From positions 1,332,564-1,396,563 of the forward strand of contig NZ_KB217478.1 in the NCBI RefSeq assembly GCF_000331305.1: 64,000 bases of DNA, in the 5' to 3' direction. The first letter of the stretch is position 1. Each line of letters starts with the position of its first letter. The notes beneath the pieces were generated by a model, which saw only the letters and a list, made by a program, of their open reading frames with translations, did not search any database and was not told where the DNA came from. Of this stretch, positions 51,907 through 62,800 are shown piece by piece. Position numbers and translations under genes: made by a program. Source of the DNA: Calothrix sp. PCC 7103. GTDB taxonomy: Bacteria > Cyanobacteriota > Cyanobacteriia > Cyanobacteriales > Nostocaceae.

Positions 51907-53202
51907 AAATCAAATTCCTAATTTCAAACAAAAGTGGTAGATAACATGAATGTGCAGATGCACAATACAAAGTCTGTTTCCAGTCTCACTATCTCCTCCC
52001 CCCTCTCAAATTTGAGAGAGGGGCGCCAAAGACATAGTGAGAAGAGTTGACATACTGTTGGTAAAAGCAGTAGTAACAAAAGTTGTAATTATGCTGTTCA
52101 TTTTATTAATCGTTTGCTGGAAGAACTGAATTTATGAAAGACTCATACCATTTTAATACGAAGCTGCACATAATCAATTGGCTTAAAGCCTTGCTATATA
52201 AGCATAGTTTCTATGCAGCTTCACAAAAAATTGGTATCAAACACTTTCTGCAATGAAACAAAATCTTCAATAAGGGGTATAACCCCTATATACGCAAAAG
52301 CATGTTATGATATATAAAAGGCAACGTTGCAGAGGTTCATGTGAGAACTAGTCATATGAAACTCCGAATAACACACTGTGGAAAAAATAGTTGCCATTTT
52401 GGCAGAAGTTATGGTAGACTAAATTCAAAGGAAAACACTAAAAGCTTTTACTCCTGAGTTTAAAATGGCAGTTAATATTAGATGTAAGTTAAGCAAAACT
52501 CGACAAAGTAAAATCAACGAACATTTGTAATTTTCAAAAATAATTAATACAGAAACTCTTCGGTAGCCTAAAATGCTACCTGTGATGTATCCGCTTAGTT
52601 TAGTGTTTGAAATATATACTAAATTGTTTGAAATGTGTACTAAAACTCTAAGGAAAATAGGGAGTAAAGCCCTTTTCCGAGCTAACGCATTTTATCCCAG
52701 TATGAAGATAAATAACTATCTCCACTGTCTCTAGCACTAAACAAGTCAGAAAGGAATTGAGTAAAATTTAAGAAAATTTAAATTTGTCTACACAAATAGT
52801 AATATAGTTGCTTGATTCAGCTTTGTCAATGCTGTAATTATGAGAAAATTCTCATAATAAAAAATATTTAATATAATTATATATTGTTTTTTATACTACT
52901 TGTTTAAACGTTACTTGCGAGTGACCAATAGCTGATTCCGCGCCCAAACTTTACTACGTACTTAATTATTTATTAAGTATTATTACTTATTAATATGTAA
53001 AAATAATTGCATCATACAGTATGATTTATGCTAACAATAATAAAAAGTAAAGAAAAATCATACTTTAGACAGGTAAACGAAGTCATAAATATGGTAAATG
53101 TAATTTTAGTTAAGCAAAATACAGATTCGATAAATTAATCTCTTCGAGCATACAGACCCCAAACTTAAAATTAAGTTCGATCAATCCCACTTGGAAACTG
53201 GT
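51907..53202. other. Long divergent promoter region of the secretion locus
   Basis: No intact gene is seen in 1.3 kb. A palindrome CTCTCAAA/TTTGAGAG (51998-52023) and a larger inverted element (52145-52237) lie on the RTX side. A frame at 52418-52530 (AFTPEFKMAVNI) has a trace of a transposase-like N-terminus but no support. From 52600 to 53200 the DNA is very AT-rich and may hold the promoters for the exporter. The TTG at 53191 precedes ATG 53203. Confidence 0.4.
52145..52237. repeat. Inverted-repeat element with GAAGCTGCA arms
   Basis: ATACCA and TTGGTAT mark the outer ends; inside, GAAGCTGCACATA pairs with TATGCAGCTTC (one bulge). The ~93-base element encodes nothing and looks like a small dispersed hairpin of the MITE type. 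Confidence 0.5.
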
Positions 53203-56200
53203 ATGTCTGTTGCTACGGATTCTATTGCTAAATTTCTTGTCAAGCTTGAAGGGTTTGATAAACTGCCAAGCGATGCCTTTACTAATTTATTAGAAAACAT
53301 TCGTCCTACTCGTTATCGTGTAGGACAGAATATTTTGGGGAAAGACAAAATACCCGAGCGCATCGTAATTATTCATAAAGGCAGAGTGCGCTTATTAACA
53401 TATGATCCTTGTACACAAGTACCAACTACCTTAAAATTTCTCGAGACTGGAGATGTTTTGGGTGAAATTGGTATTTTGCGAGAGTCAGGATGTGAAATAG
53501 CAATTGCATCGAGCGAAGTAACATGTTTAACATTAAATGCTGGGGAATACTTGCATTTACTTTCCAAATATCCAGCTTTTGCTCAGGTGCGTAAAAATCG
53601 CTGTCACTTGTTGGAAATATTTGATGTCTTGGGGATGCAAAAGCAAATCCAAGCGAATGCAGCGATTAATATCAAAGAATTGGCTCAAAATGCTTTATTA
53701 TCAGCCCAAATACACTATCTTTCAGCGAAAAATAGCCAAGTTCATCAGTTAGAGAAAGAATTAGATTCAGATAGAATCTGGTTTGTGAGTGGTGGTGGAA
53801 GGTTAAAAAACTTTTCCCCTGGTTCTAGCTTGGAATTGGGTAATAGTACAGATAAATTAGAGATTATCGGCAAAAGTCCGGTGCGTTTGATTGGTTTACG
53901 CACGTCAGATTTATTACTATTAGACACTAGTCAGCAACAGAATCATATAGAAGATAGCCGAGTCGAGGATTTAGATGAGATCGAGTTTCCCTATGCAGAA
54001 AATGAGAAGGTAACTTTCTCTAGCACTGTATCTAGGAAAGATAAAAGAAAATATCCATTTATTCAGGGAAAGGGACAATTAAATTCGGCAGTGGCCTGTT
54101 TTCAAATGGTATCCAAACATTTGCAAATGCCGTTTCGTCGGGAGATTGTGAATCGTATATTAACTGAAAATAGCAAGCGTTCTGGTACGGTGTCATTCCA
54201 ACTGTGTGCTTATCTAGCAGAGTTGGTGGGATTAAAGTCACAACTCGTAGATGTACCTGTTTCCCAAATTGAACGGATTCCGACACCTGCTTTAATTCGC
54301 TATGAAGATAGTTTTGCAGTGTTGTACGAAACGGGTGAAAAAACTGTGGTTTTGGGTGTACCTTCCCAAGGAATTCAGTACTTTAGACCCGCAGAATTAG
54401 TACAGGAGTTGGCGAACGAGTTTGAAAGCTCAGACAGTGTTGCTCCACAAAAATTGCGGGTATTGCTACTTTCTGCGACTAAAGCCACACCCCAACAACG
54501 CTTTGGTTTACAATGGTTTGTTCCCTATTTATTTCGCTACAAAAAGGTACTGATAGAAGTGTTTATTGCTTCTTTTTTCGTACAGTTAGCAGCGTTAGTA
54601 AATCCGCTGGTTGTTCAAATAATAATTGACCAAGTAATTGTTCAGAGTAGTACGAAAACTCTGCATATTTTTGGAGGTTTGCTTGTAGTTGTTGCATTAT
54701 TTGAAGCGCTATTGACAACATTAAGAACTTACTTATTTGTTGATACTACTAATCGAATTGATATGGGTTTAGGGTCACAAATTATTGACCACTTACTCCG
54801 TCTTCCTCTTAACTATTATCAACGCCGACCAGTTGGAGAGCTAGCGACCCGCATTAATGAGTTAGAAAATATTCGTCAATTTCTCACAGGTACAGCTTTA
54901 ACTGTGGGTTTAGATGCCCTTTTCTCAGTAATTTACATTATTGTCATGCTGTTTTACAGTTGGCAATTAACTCTAGTCGGTTTAGCGACAATTCCAATCT
55001 TTATCCTACTAACATTAATATTTTCTCCCTTGGTGAGGAAACAGCTACGAGCAAAAGCCGAACGTAATGCTGTCACCCAATCTTATTTAGTAGAAGTCAT
55101 ATCTGGAATTCAGACAGTCAAAGCCCAAAATATCGAATTGCGCTCACGCTTTTCTTGGCAAGAGCGTTATGCCGATTATATTGCCTCCGGTTTCAAAACT
55201 GTTGTCACTTCTACAATTGCTGGTTCTGCAAGTAGTTTTCTCAATAAACTCAGCAGTTTACTTGTTTTATGGATGGGAGCTTATTTAGTAGTTCAGGGAG
55301 AATTGACTTTAGGTGAATTAATTGCTTTTAGAATTATTTCTAGTTACGTTACTAGCCCTTTATTACGTTTAGCACAACTGTGGCAGAGTTTCCAAGAAAC
55401 AGCTTTATCTTTAGAGCGTTTAAGCGATATTATTGATACTCCCCAAGAAGCTGAAAACGACCGTAATAACATTCCCTTACCAGCAGTTACTGGCGCCGTC
55501 AAATACGAGAATCTTTACTTTAGATTTAGAACAGACGGACCCCTACAACTTTGCAACATTAATCTTAATTTTGCTCCGGGTCAATTTATCGGAATTGTTG
55601 GAGGAAGCGGCGCCGGGAAAAGTACTTTAACTAAATTATTGATTCGACTGTATGAACCAGAATCAGGTAGAATATTAATTGATGGCTACGATATTTCTAA
55701 AGTTGAATTATATTCACTGCGGCGCCAAGTAGGGTTTGTCCCTCAAGATTCCCTATTGTTTGAAGGAACAATTCAAGAAAATATTGCCTTAACTAATCCC
55801 GATGCGACTACAGAGGAAATTATTGAAGCAGCAAAAATTGCCGCAGCACATGATTTTATTATGGACTTACCCAACGGTTACAACACCAAGGTAGGCGAAC
55901 GTGGTGCATCACTATCAGGAGGACAAAGACAAAGAATAGCTATCGCACGGTCTGTTTTACAAAGTCCAAAGTTATTAGTGTTGGACGAAGCAACTAGCGC
56001 CTTAGATTATATTACAGAAAGACAAGTTTGTTTGAATTTAGCTCAAGCGTTTCAGGATAGTACAGTGTTTTTTATCACTCACCGTTTGAACACCGTCAAA
56101 CATGCAAATATAATTGTTGTGATGGATAGCGGTAGAGTCGTTGAGCAAGGAACTCATCATGAATTAATGGCAATGGAAGGTCATTATTTTTATCTCTATA

Positions 56201-56223
56201 ATCAGCAGGAAGTCAATTTTTAA
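53203..56223 (+). CDS. Type I secretion ABC exporter with cNMP-binding and inactive C39 domains
   Basis: The 1006-residue protein (ATG 53203) has four parts. Residues ~15-150 are a cyclic-nucleotide-binding-like domain (YRVGQNILGKDKIPERIVII, FLETGDVLGEIGIL). Residues ~285-415 are a C39-like domain in which the catalytic Cys is replaced by Ser (S295 in QLNSAVACF) and the His (SFAVLY) and Asp (VLGVP) are lost, as in HlyB. A six-helix membrane domain (~450-700) leads to the ATPase: GGSGAGKST (K806), LSGGQRQRIA (L904) and LLVLDEATSALD (D928). It would export unprocessed RTX proteins through HlyD and a TolC-like pore encoded elsewhere. Confidence 0.9.
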   Translation: MSVATDSIAKFLVKLEGFDKLPSDAFTNLLENIRPTRYRVGQNILGKDKIPERIVIIHKGRVRLLTYDPCTQVPTTLKFLETGDVLGEIGILRESGCEIAIASSEVTCLTLNAGEYLHLLSKYPAFAQVRKNRCHLLEIFDVLGMQKQIQANAAINIKELAQNALLSAQIHYLSAKNSQVHQLEKELDSDRIWFVSGGGRLKNFSPGSSLELGNSTDKLEIIGKSPVRLIGLRTSDLLLLDTSQQQNHIEDSRVEDLDEIEFPYAENEKVTFSSTVSRKDKRKYPFIQGKGQLNSAVACFQMVSKHLQMPFRREIVNRILTENSKRSGTVSFQLCAYLAELVGLKSQLVDVPVSQIERIPTPALIRYEDSFAVLYETGEKTVVLGVPSQGIQYFRPAELVQELANEFESSDSVAPQKLRVLLLSATKATPQQRFGLQWFVPYLFRYKKVLIEVFIASFFVQLAALVNPLVVQIIIDQVIVQSSTKTLHIFGGLLVVVALFEALLTTLRTYLFVDTTNRIDMGLGSQIIDHLLRLPLNYYQRRPVGELATRINELENIRQFLTGTALTVGLDALFSVIYIIVMLFYSWQLTLVGLATIPIFILLTLIFSPLVRKQLRAKAERNAVTQSYLVEVISGIQTVKAQNIELRSRFSWQERYADYIASGFKTVVTSTIAGSASSFLNKLSSLLVLWMGAYLVVQGELTLGELIAFRIISSYVTSPLLRLAQLWQSFQETALSLERLSDIIDTPQEAENDRNNIPLPAVTGAVKYENLYFRFRTDGPLQLCNINLNFAPGQFIGIVGGSGAGKSTLTKLLIRLYEPESGRILIDGYDISKVELYSLRRQVGFVPQDSLLFEGTIQENIALTNPDATTEEIIEAAKIAAAHDFIMDLPNGYNTKVGERGASLSGGQRQRIAIARSVLQSPKLLVLDEATSALDYITERQVCLNLAQAFQDSTVFFITHRLNTVKHANIIVVMDSGRVVEQGTHHELMAMEGHYFYLYNQQEVNF

Positions 56224-56247
56224 CTAACCTATTCAGTCTGAACAACA

Positions 56248-56280
56248 AGATTCCCGACTTTTTAAATAAGTCAGGAATCT
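56248..56280 (+). terminator. Hairpin between exporter and HlyD genes
   Basis: Arms AGATTCCCGACTT and AAGTCAGGAATCT (one mismatch) flank a 7-base loop, 24 bases after the exporter stop. hlyD starts 39 bases later, so it may reduce rather than stop hlyD transcription. Confidence 0.55.
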
Positions 56281-56318
56281 AAAATCTATTCACGTATTAA
56301 ATCAAATCTAAGATTGCT

Positions 56319-57917
56319 ATGACTAAGCTAGATAATTACCAACTTAATGGTAAAAATGCTAACAAAAAGCATAAAAATAGTATCACGCTACTAGAATCAA
56401 AGAAATCAATAACTGAACCCAAAGCTCCTAAACCTCCTGCAAAAAAACTTGTACAGAAAACCGATACACACAGCTTTGAGCAATCTGTCGTTCTACGTCA
56501 ATCTCCAGTTTGGTCGCGCGTAATTATGGGAACTTTAGTAGGTTCAGCATGTCTTGGAATTGCTTGGGCATGTATAGCTAAAATTGAGCAAGCTGTTCCA
56601 GCACTTGGTCAATTAAAACCGGAAGGAAGTGTCAAAGAAGTTCAAGCACCAGTGGGTGGAGTTGTCAAAGAAGTTTATGTGAAAGATGGACAGAAGGTAA
56701 AACCAGGAGATTTATTGTTAGTCTTTGATTCTACTACTACGAATGCGGAATTAAATTCCCTGCAAAAAATTCGTAATGGTTTGATGCAGGAGAATCAAAT
56801 TTATCGACAATTAATACAGGCTAATTCGTCAGTGAGTGTACCTGGTAAAGGTTTAGGTATTTCTTTATCTCCAGAGGCTAACTCTCTACTTAAAACTCGT
56901 ACTGCTTTGCTTACAGAAAACGAGCTATTGCGAAAAGAATTGACCAACTCAGATAATATTTCTGAATTTGGAAGTGACGAACAAGTTCGCTTACAAACAG
57001 CTAGAAGAGAATTAGATGGTCGCTCTAATGCATCGCGTTTAGAGGTCGAACAAATCAGAAGATTATTGGCACAAAATGCAATTAAAATTACAGATACTCA
57101 AGCTAGTTTAGCTATTGAAACAGAAATTACTGCTAAATTGGCGCCTTTAGCAAAAGAAGGGGCAATAGCACAACTGCAATATCTACAGCAAGAGAGAAAA
57201 GTACAAAACCTAAAGGCACAAGTAGCGCAATTATTAGAAGAACAACAGCGTTTGCAATTTGATATTCAACAAGGGCAACAAGAGGTAAAAAATACGGTAA
57301 CTATTTCTCATAAAAATATTTTGGAAAAAATTACTAATAATAAAAATAGAATTGCCGAAATCGAGAGCCAATTTACCAAAATTTTGTTAGATAACGAAAA
57401 GAAACTAGCTGAGATAAATAGTAAACTTTCTCAAGTACAATTAAATGTAAAATATGAACAACTCCGTGCGCCTATTGCTGGAACGATTTTTGATTTACAA
57501 GCTGGCAGTAGCGGTTTTGTGACTAGACCAAGCGAAAAACTCCTGTCAATTGTACCCGACGAGCAATTTATTGCTGAAGCATATATAACCAATAAAGATA
57601 TTGGTTTTGTAAGGGAAGGGATGAAAGTAGATGTCAGAATAGATTCCTTCCCTTTTAGCGAATTCGGCGATATTAAAGGAGAAATCACTTGGATAGCTTC
57701 AGATGCATTGCCACCAGATGAAACCCACCGATATTACCGTTTTCCTATAAAAATCAAATTAAATCAACAATCACTTAATGTTAAAGGTAGAAAAATATCC
57801 TTGCAATCGGGAATGTCTGTCACTGCTAACATTAAGGTGCGCGAAGAAAGGAGTGTGATTAGTATGTTTACAGAGTTATTTACAAAGCAAATTGAAAGCT
57901 TGAAGGAAGTTCGCTAA
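56319..57917 (+). CDS. HlyD-family membrane fusion protein of type I secretion
   Basis: The 532-residue adaptor connects the inner-membrane exporter to the outer pore. A ~65-residue basic N-terminus is followed by one transmembrane helix (VIMGTLVGSACLGIAWACIA), a biotinyl-lipoyl-like half (PVGGVVKEVYVKDGQKVKPG), a long periplasmic coiled coil (~140-370; LLEEQQRLQFDIQQGQQEVK), the second lipoyl half (LRAPIAGTIFDLQAGSSGFV) and a beta-barrel part (YITNKDIGFVREGMKVDVRI). It follows the exporter by 95 bases. The next gene is convergent with a 9-base gap. Confidence 0.9.
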   Translation: MTKLDNYQLNGKNANKKHKNSITLLESKKSITEPKAPKPPAKKLVQKTDTHSFEQSVVLRQSPVWSRVIMGTLVGSACLGIAWACIAKIEQAVPALGQLKPEGSVKEVQAPVGGVVKEVYVKDGQKVKPGDLLLVFDSTTTNAELNSLQKIRNGLMQENQIYRQLIQANSSVSVPGKGLGISLSPEANSLLKTRTALLTENELLRKELTNSDNISEFGSDEQVRLQTARRELDGRSNASRLEVEQIRRLLAQNAIKITDTQASLAIETEITAKLAPLAKEGAIAQLQYLQQERKVQNLKAQVAQLLEEQQRLQFDIQQGQQEVKNTVTISHKNILEKITNNKNRIAEIESQFTKILLDNEKKLAEINSKLSQVQLNVKYEQLRAPIAGTIFDLQAGSSGFVTRPSEKLLSIVPDEQFIAEAYITNKDIGFVREGMKVDVRIDSFPFSEFGDIKGEITWIASDALPPDETHRYYRFPIKIKLNQQSLNVKGRKISLQSGMSVTANIKVREERSVISMFTELFTKQIESLKEVR

Positions 57918-57926
57918 AATTAGGTT

Positions 57927-59687
57927 TTACTTAAAATTGAGATTACTTGGTATTGTTTTGAATTTTTCTTTGGATACTAATGAGTAGTCTTCTAGTTTAA
58001 AATCGGCGAAGGGTTTTTCTTCTAGGCGGTTTCTGAGTGCTTCGTCTAATATTACACCTTCTGATTTTTTGCGTACTCCAATGATAATTATACTGCGTTG
58101 GTAGGCTGTTGCGTCTTGGTTACTTTTACAGTCGGTGCGGTTGAATTGTCCTAGGTTTAATAGTCTATATCCTTGTAGGTTGCGGTTATTACTAAATAGT
58201 TTTTTAGATAGTAGTTGAATTTGTTTTGCTCTTTCTAATGCGCGTGCTTCTTCGGTTGCTACGTTACCTTCGCATGATGCTGTTCCCACTGAGATTATTT
58301 CGCTGGGGTTTTCCATGATGCGTTGTATTCCTTCTTCTTGAAGGTTTAATTTTAATGTGTCTAGATTTATTGTTTGGTCGTTATGTTTGATTTGAAAACT
58401 ACTACCTAATAACCACTTATATTCAACGGATAATACTGCAATGTTAAATTCGGCTACTCTTCCTTGACTGTCTTTACCTTGTTGATATGGGAAGTAGTCT
58501 ACAGTGACTTTATCACCTTTTTTTCGTTCCGGCGCCTGTCCATAGCTGCCACCAATACCATATCTATCAGAACGAGTTGCTAGTGCGACAAATCCTAATA
58601 ATCCTAACACTACTAGCAATGCACTAATTAATGCTAGTAATGGGACGGTTACGCGCTTTTCTTCTTCGGGTGGGCATACAGGTTGTGGTGGTAAGGTGGT
58701 AGTATGAGGTGATGATAAGATTTCTGTTTTTGGATTAATTACGGCGCCTACAACGTTAACAGTTGCTGCACTACTTGCATTAGGGTATTGGTCAAATTGA
58801 CCTAAGCGTTGTAAAATTTCTTCAGCAGTTTTAGGACGGTTGTTGATTTCGTGTGCCATTAGCCAATCGATGAGATTGAGTAATGCTGGTGAGATATTCT
58901 TGGTATGTGGGCGCCATTGTAATTCGTTATTATAGGCATCGTAGATAGTGTCAGGATGCTTACCTGTGAGTAAAAATACAAAGGTACGTCCTAATGCGTA
59001 AAAGTCAGACTGTGTTACAGCTTTTCCATACATTTGTTCGGGTGCGCTGTAACCACCAGAAGATATTGATGTCTGACTACCTGAACCACTACTAACTTTT
59101 GCGATATAACTGTTTGTTAATGCTCTTGCTGTGCCAAAGTCGATTAATACTAGTTGCCCATTTGGGCGAATCATTATATTAGATGGTTTAATATCGCGGT
59201 GTAAATACTGCTTACCGTGTACTAATACCAAAATACTAGCTAATTGTTTTAACCAAGCAACAGCTTGTTCTTCAGAAATTGGACGGTTTTGCTGTTGCTG
59301 TAACCATTGCTCTAAGTTTGGGCCGTCAATTTTCTCCATCCCTAAGCAGTGCAACCCTAAACCTTCTCTGGTTTGATAGAGAAAATAACCTTCTACTCCG
59401 GGAATACCTGGATGGTGTAGTTCTCCTAATACTGATGCTTCTTGTTTAAATAGTTCTACAGCTTTGGCATCATAATTAAGGTCTTCCTTTAAAACCTTGA
59501 TAATTATAGGTTTGTCCCGCTCATAAGCATCGTATACTTTCCCGAAACCTGTTTTATCACTAAGTAGACGCATTACACGAAAGCGTCCAAGTAACTCTAA
59601 CTGGGAACCGCAACTTTGACAAAAGCGGTTCTCGTCGTTCTCTGGGTGATTAGGTTTTGGACAGGTAGGGTTTATACAAAGACTCAT
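57927..59687 (-). CDS. Ser/Thr protein kinase with N-terminal zinc-ribbon-like motif
   Basis: I start it at ATG 59687 (586 residues); the frame to 59723 adds 12 residues. The N-terminus has four Cys in a ribbon-like pattern (C-x4-C and C-x2-C: NPTCPKPNH, NRFCQSCGS). The kinase domain (~30-300) has LHRDIKPSNIMI, VLIDFGTARAL and YSAPEQMYG; the P-loop is weak (LLSDKTGFGKVYDAY). A transmembrane helix (LLALISALLVVLGLLGFVAL, ~365-385) leads to a ~200-residue C-terminal domain of unknown fold (SVEYKWLLGSSFQIKHND). It follows the giant RTX gene on the same strand and may sense the surface state. Confidence 0.82.
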   Translation of the reverse strand: MSLCINPTCPKPNHPENDENRFCQSCGSQLELLGRFRVMRLLSDKTGFGKVYDAYERDKPIIIKVLKEDLNYDAKAVELFKQEASVLGELHHPGIPGVEGYFLYQTREGLGLHCLGMEKIDGPNLEQWLQQQQNRPISEEQAVAWLKQLASILVLVHGKQYLHRDIKPSNIMIRPNGQLVLIDFGTARALTNSYIAKVSSGSGSQTSISSGGYSAPEQMYGKAVTQSDFYALGRTFVFLLTGKHPDTIYDAYNNELQWRPHTKNISPALLNLIDWLMAHEINNRPKTAEEILQRLGQFDQYPNASSAATVNVVGAVINPKTEILSSPHTTTLPPQPVCPPEEEKRVTVPLLALISALLVVLGLLGFVALATRSDRYGIGGSYGQAPERKKGDKVTVDYFPYQQGKDSQGRVAEFNIAVLSVEYKWLLGSSFQIKHNDQTINLDTLKLNLQEEGIQRIMENPSEIISVGTASCEGNVATEEARALERAKQIQLLSKKLFSNNRNLQGYRLLNLGQFNRTDCKSNQDATAYQRSIIIIGVRKKSEGVILDEALRNRLEEKPFADFKLEDYSLVSKEKFKTIPSNLNFK

Positions 59688-59774
59688 AGCGGAAAGGGAA
59701 AGGTGTCTGATATATGTTAGCAACTTAATCTTTATTCTCTGTGTACTCTGCGTCTCCGTGGTAAAAATAATTTT

Positions 59775-59807
59775 CCCGTAGGATAGGTGTCCTGCCTGTC
59801 CTACGGG
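59775..59807 (-). terminator. Terminator-like hairpin after the giant RTX gene
   Basis: Arms CCCGTAGGATAGG and CCTGTCCTACGGG (one wobble) flank a 7-base loop, 12 bases past the RTX stop on the minus strand. The kinase gene lies beyond it, so they may be separate transcripts. Confidence 0.6.
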
Positions 59808-59819
59808 TGCGGGCGTTAC

Positions 59820-62800
59820 TTAGACGGATGTGAAATCCCAAATAGTAATGCTATTTGCCTGAACTCCAACTAAATTTGCTAAGAGTTCGCCAGTTCGATC
59901 ATAGCTAATAAAGGTGTTATTTGCGTCTGTGCCAGTACCTTGAGTAATGCTGAGTTGCCCAAAAGTTAGACCATTTTTTAGTCGCAGATAATCTTCATCT
60001 TTAACAAAATTGTAAATCACATCGAGACCTTCGCCTAGTGCTAATGTAAACCCGTCTCGCCCTTTGTTGCCGTAAAGTTTATCGTTACCAAATCCACCGT
60101 CTAGGAGAGTATCACCACCACCCCCATAAAGCAAGTCATTACCGAAACCTCCTAAAAGTGTATCTTTACCCTTGTCAATTTCGTCACTACGCTCTTTGGA
60201 TTCAGAATTAATATTTTTGTAACCATATAGTACATCGTCACCTTCACCACCGACGAGGTAATCATCTCCTTTACCACCCTCTAGGTAATCATCTCCTAAT
60301 TCACCATTGAGGTAGTCATTACCATTACCACCATACAGGTAATCATTATAACTGTCTAAGGTGTTATTTTCACTGCTGCTTAGTTGATTGCCACTATCGC
60401 GACTAAACTGCTCTACAACTTGCCTGTCACCAAAATCACCGTAAAGAAAATCATCGCCGTTACCACCATCGAGTGTATCACTACCAAAGCCACCTTCTAG
60501 ATAGTCATTGCCGTTACCACCATCAAGGATGTCGTTATTTGTTTGCTCGTAGTAGGGATAGTCAAGGATAGCGTTAGTTAATTTATCGTAATTCGGATAA
60601 TCAGGATTGTTTGCATTGAGTAATGGAAAATCGCCGTATATTTGGTCGTTGCCATCGCTACCATACAGCTCGTCATTACCTATTCCACCTTCTAAGTAAT
60701 CATTGCCTGCACCGCCATCAAGGTAGTCGTTACCTCCTGTATAGTAATTACCGTAAGTATTTCTATCGGTTAATGCATTATGTGCATATTTGTTATCACC
60801 ATAGAGTTGGTCGTTACCCTCGTTGCCATATAACTTGTCGTCGTCATTTCCACCTTCTAAATAATCATTTCCAGCTTGTCCTAGAAGTTGGTCTGCACCA
60901 TCGGCGCCAAAAAGCTGGTCTTCACCATTACCACCATCAAGATAATCTTGACCTGCTTCACCATAAAGTTGGTCATCTCCATCACCGCCTTCTAAGCGGT
61001 CGTCACCAATACCACCTTTAAGGTAGTCATTACCTGCTTGGCCGTATAGTCGATCACTGCCTTCTTCGCCATAGAGAAAATCATCGCCTTTGCCACCATC
61101 AAGGAAGTCACCACCAGTACTACCATAAAGGCGGTCAGAACCATCTTGACCATAGAGACGGTCGTCACCTGCATCCCCATAGAGGAGGTCGTTACCTTCA
61201 CCACCATCAAGTAAATCGTCGCCTGATGCACCAATGAGTGTGTCATCACCTTGTTGACCGTATAGACGGTCATTATCATCTCCCCCATCTAAAATGTCAT
61301 CGTCTTCGCCACCATCTAAATAATCATCTCCTGCTTGTCCTAGTAAATTATCTGTTCCTGTACCGCCAAATAAACCGTCATTTCCGGCGCCACCTTCTAA
61401 GTAATCGTTGCCAGCTTGACCGTACAGTTGGTCGTTATCGTCACCACCATAAAGCTTATCATTACCATTACCACCATCAAGATAGTCATCACCCGTACCA
61501 CCATAAAGTTGGTCGATACCATTTTGACCGTAGAGTTGGTCGTTTCCGCTACTACCATCGAGGGAATCATCGCCTTCGCCACCATCAAGATAATCATTAC
61601 CAGCATTACCATAAAGTTGGTCGATGCCATCCTCACCATAAAGTAAGTCATTACCATCATCGCCAAATAACAGGTCATGACCGCTTCCTGCTTTGAGCAA
61701 ATCTTCACCGACTCCACCGGAGAGATTATCGTTACCATCTCCACCATAAATGCGATCGTTGCCGCTGTCGCCACTCAGGGTGTCGTCTCCAGCTTCACCG
61801 TAGATTAAATCATCACCTCCAATGCCACAGATTTTATTGTTACCTGCGTCACCAATAAGCAAATCCTCAAATTCTGAACCTTCTAAATTTTCAATGCCGA
61901 TAAGTTTATCACCTTTGGCATCCCCAGCCGAACCTGTACCTGTTGTAAGGCTAACGGTTACTCCTGTGTCTGAGTTGAAATAAGATGCTGTGTCACTGCC
62001 AAGAAAGCCAAATACACTAGTACCAAATAAACCACCATCAAGAACATCGGCACCTTTATCCCCTACTAAGAAGTCATCGCCATCATCACCTCTAAGGGTG
62101 TCGTCGCCATCTTCACCAAAGAGTATGTCGTCACCACCACCACCGGATACGGTATCATTACCGCCACCAGCAAAAATAGTGTTACTGTTTGAGTCACCTG
62201 TTATTATGTCGTCAAAGTTAGAACCAACGACATTTTCAATACTAGTAAGTAAATCAATGGCGCCAAAACCATCTTGGACAATGCCAAGTCCAGGAGTGAA
62301 AAGAAATCCTAGGGTGACATTTACACCTTTGGGGTCGCGACGATAGCTAATAGTATCAATTCCGTCACCACCATCCATAACATCAAAACCAGCATTGCCG
62401 ATAATTAAATCGTTGCCGCTTAAACCCGTGATGATGTTAGTTTCACTGTTGCCGATTAAGATGTCGTCAAAGGTTGAACCAACGATGTTTTCTAAATTTC
62501 TTAGGGTATCTGTATTTCCGTATCCATCGTAGGCAGTACCTGCTTTAATTCCGAATTCTGGCTCAAGGTCGGTCGGAATTGATTTTTCGTTGACACATTC
62601 TATATGGATAGAGCCACCTGGATTTGAGTAACTGTTTGTTTCGTCAATATTTACTGTAACGCCACTAGGAGAGGTGACATAAAGAACAGTATCGAAACCT
62701 TGACTTTGATCTCTCTCTACACCACCGTCTATAAAGTCATTGCCTGCATCACCTGAAATAATATCAACGCCGGCGCCACCAAATATAGTATCGTCTCCTG

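Noticed and set aside
52418-52530. Possible IS3-type transposase start (AFTPEFKMAV)
   Set aside because: Only ten residues resemble the family, no ends of an element and no further transposase sequence follow.
60623-61696. Long plus-strand frames rich in His and Tyr opposite the giant RTX gene
   Set aside because: They are shadows produced by the repeated GGxGxD codons; no ribosome site and odd composition.
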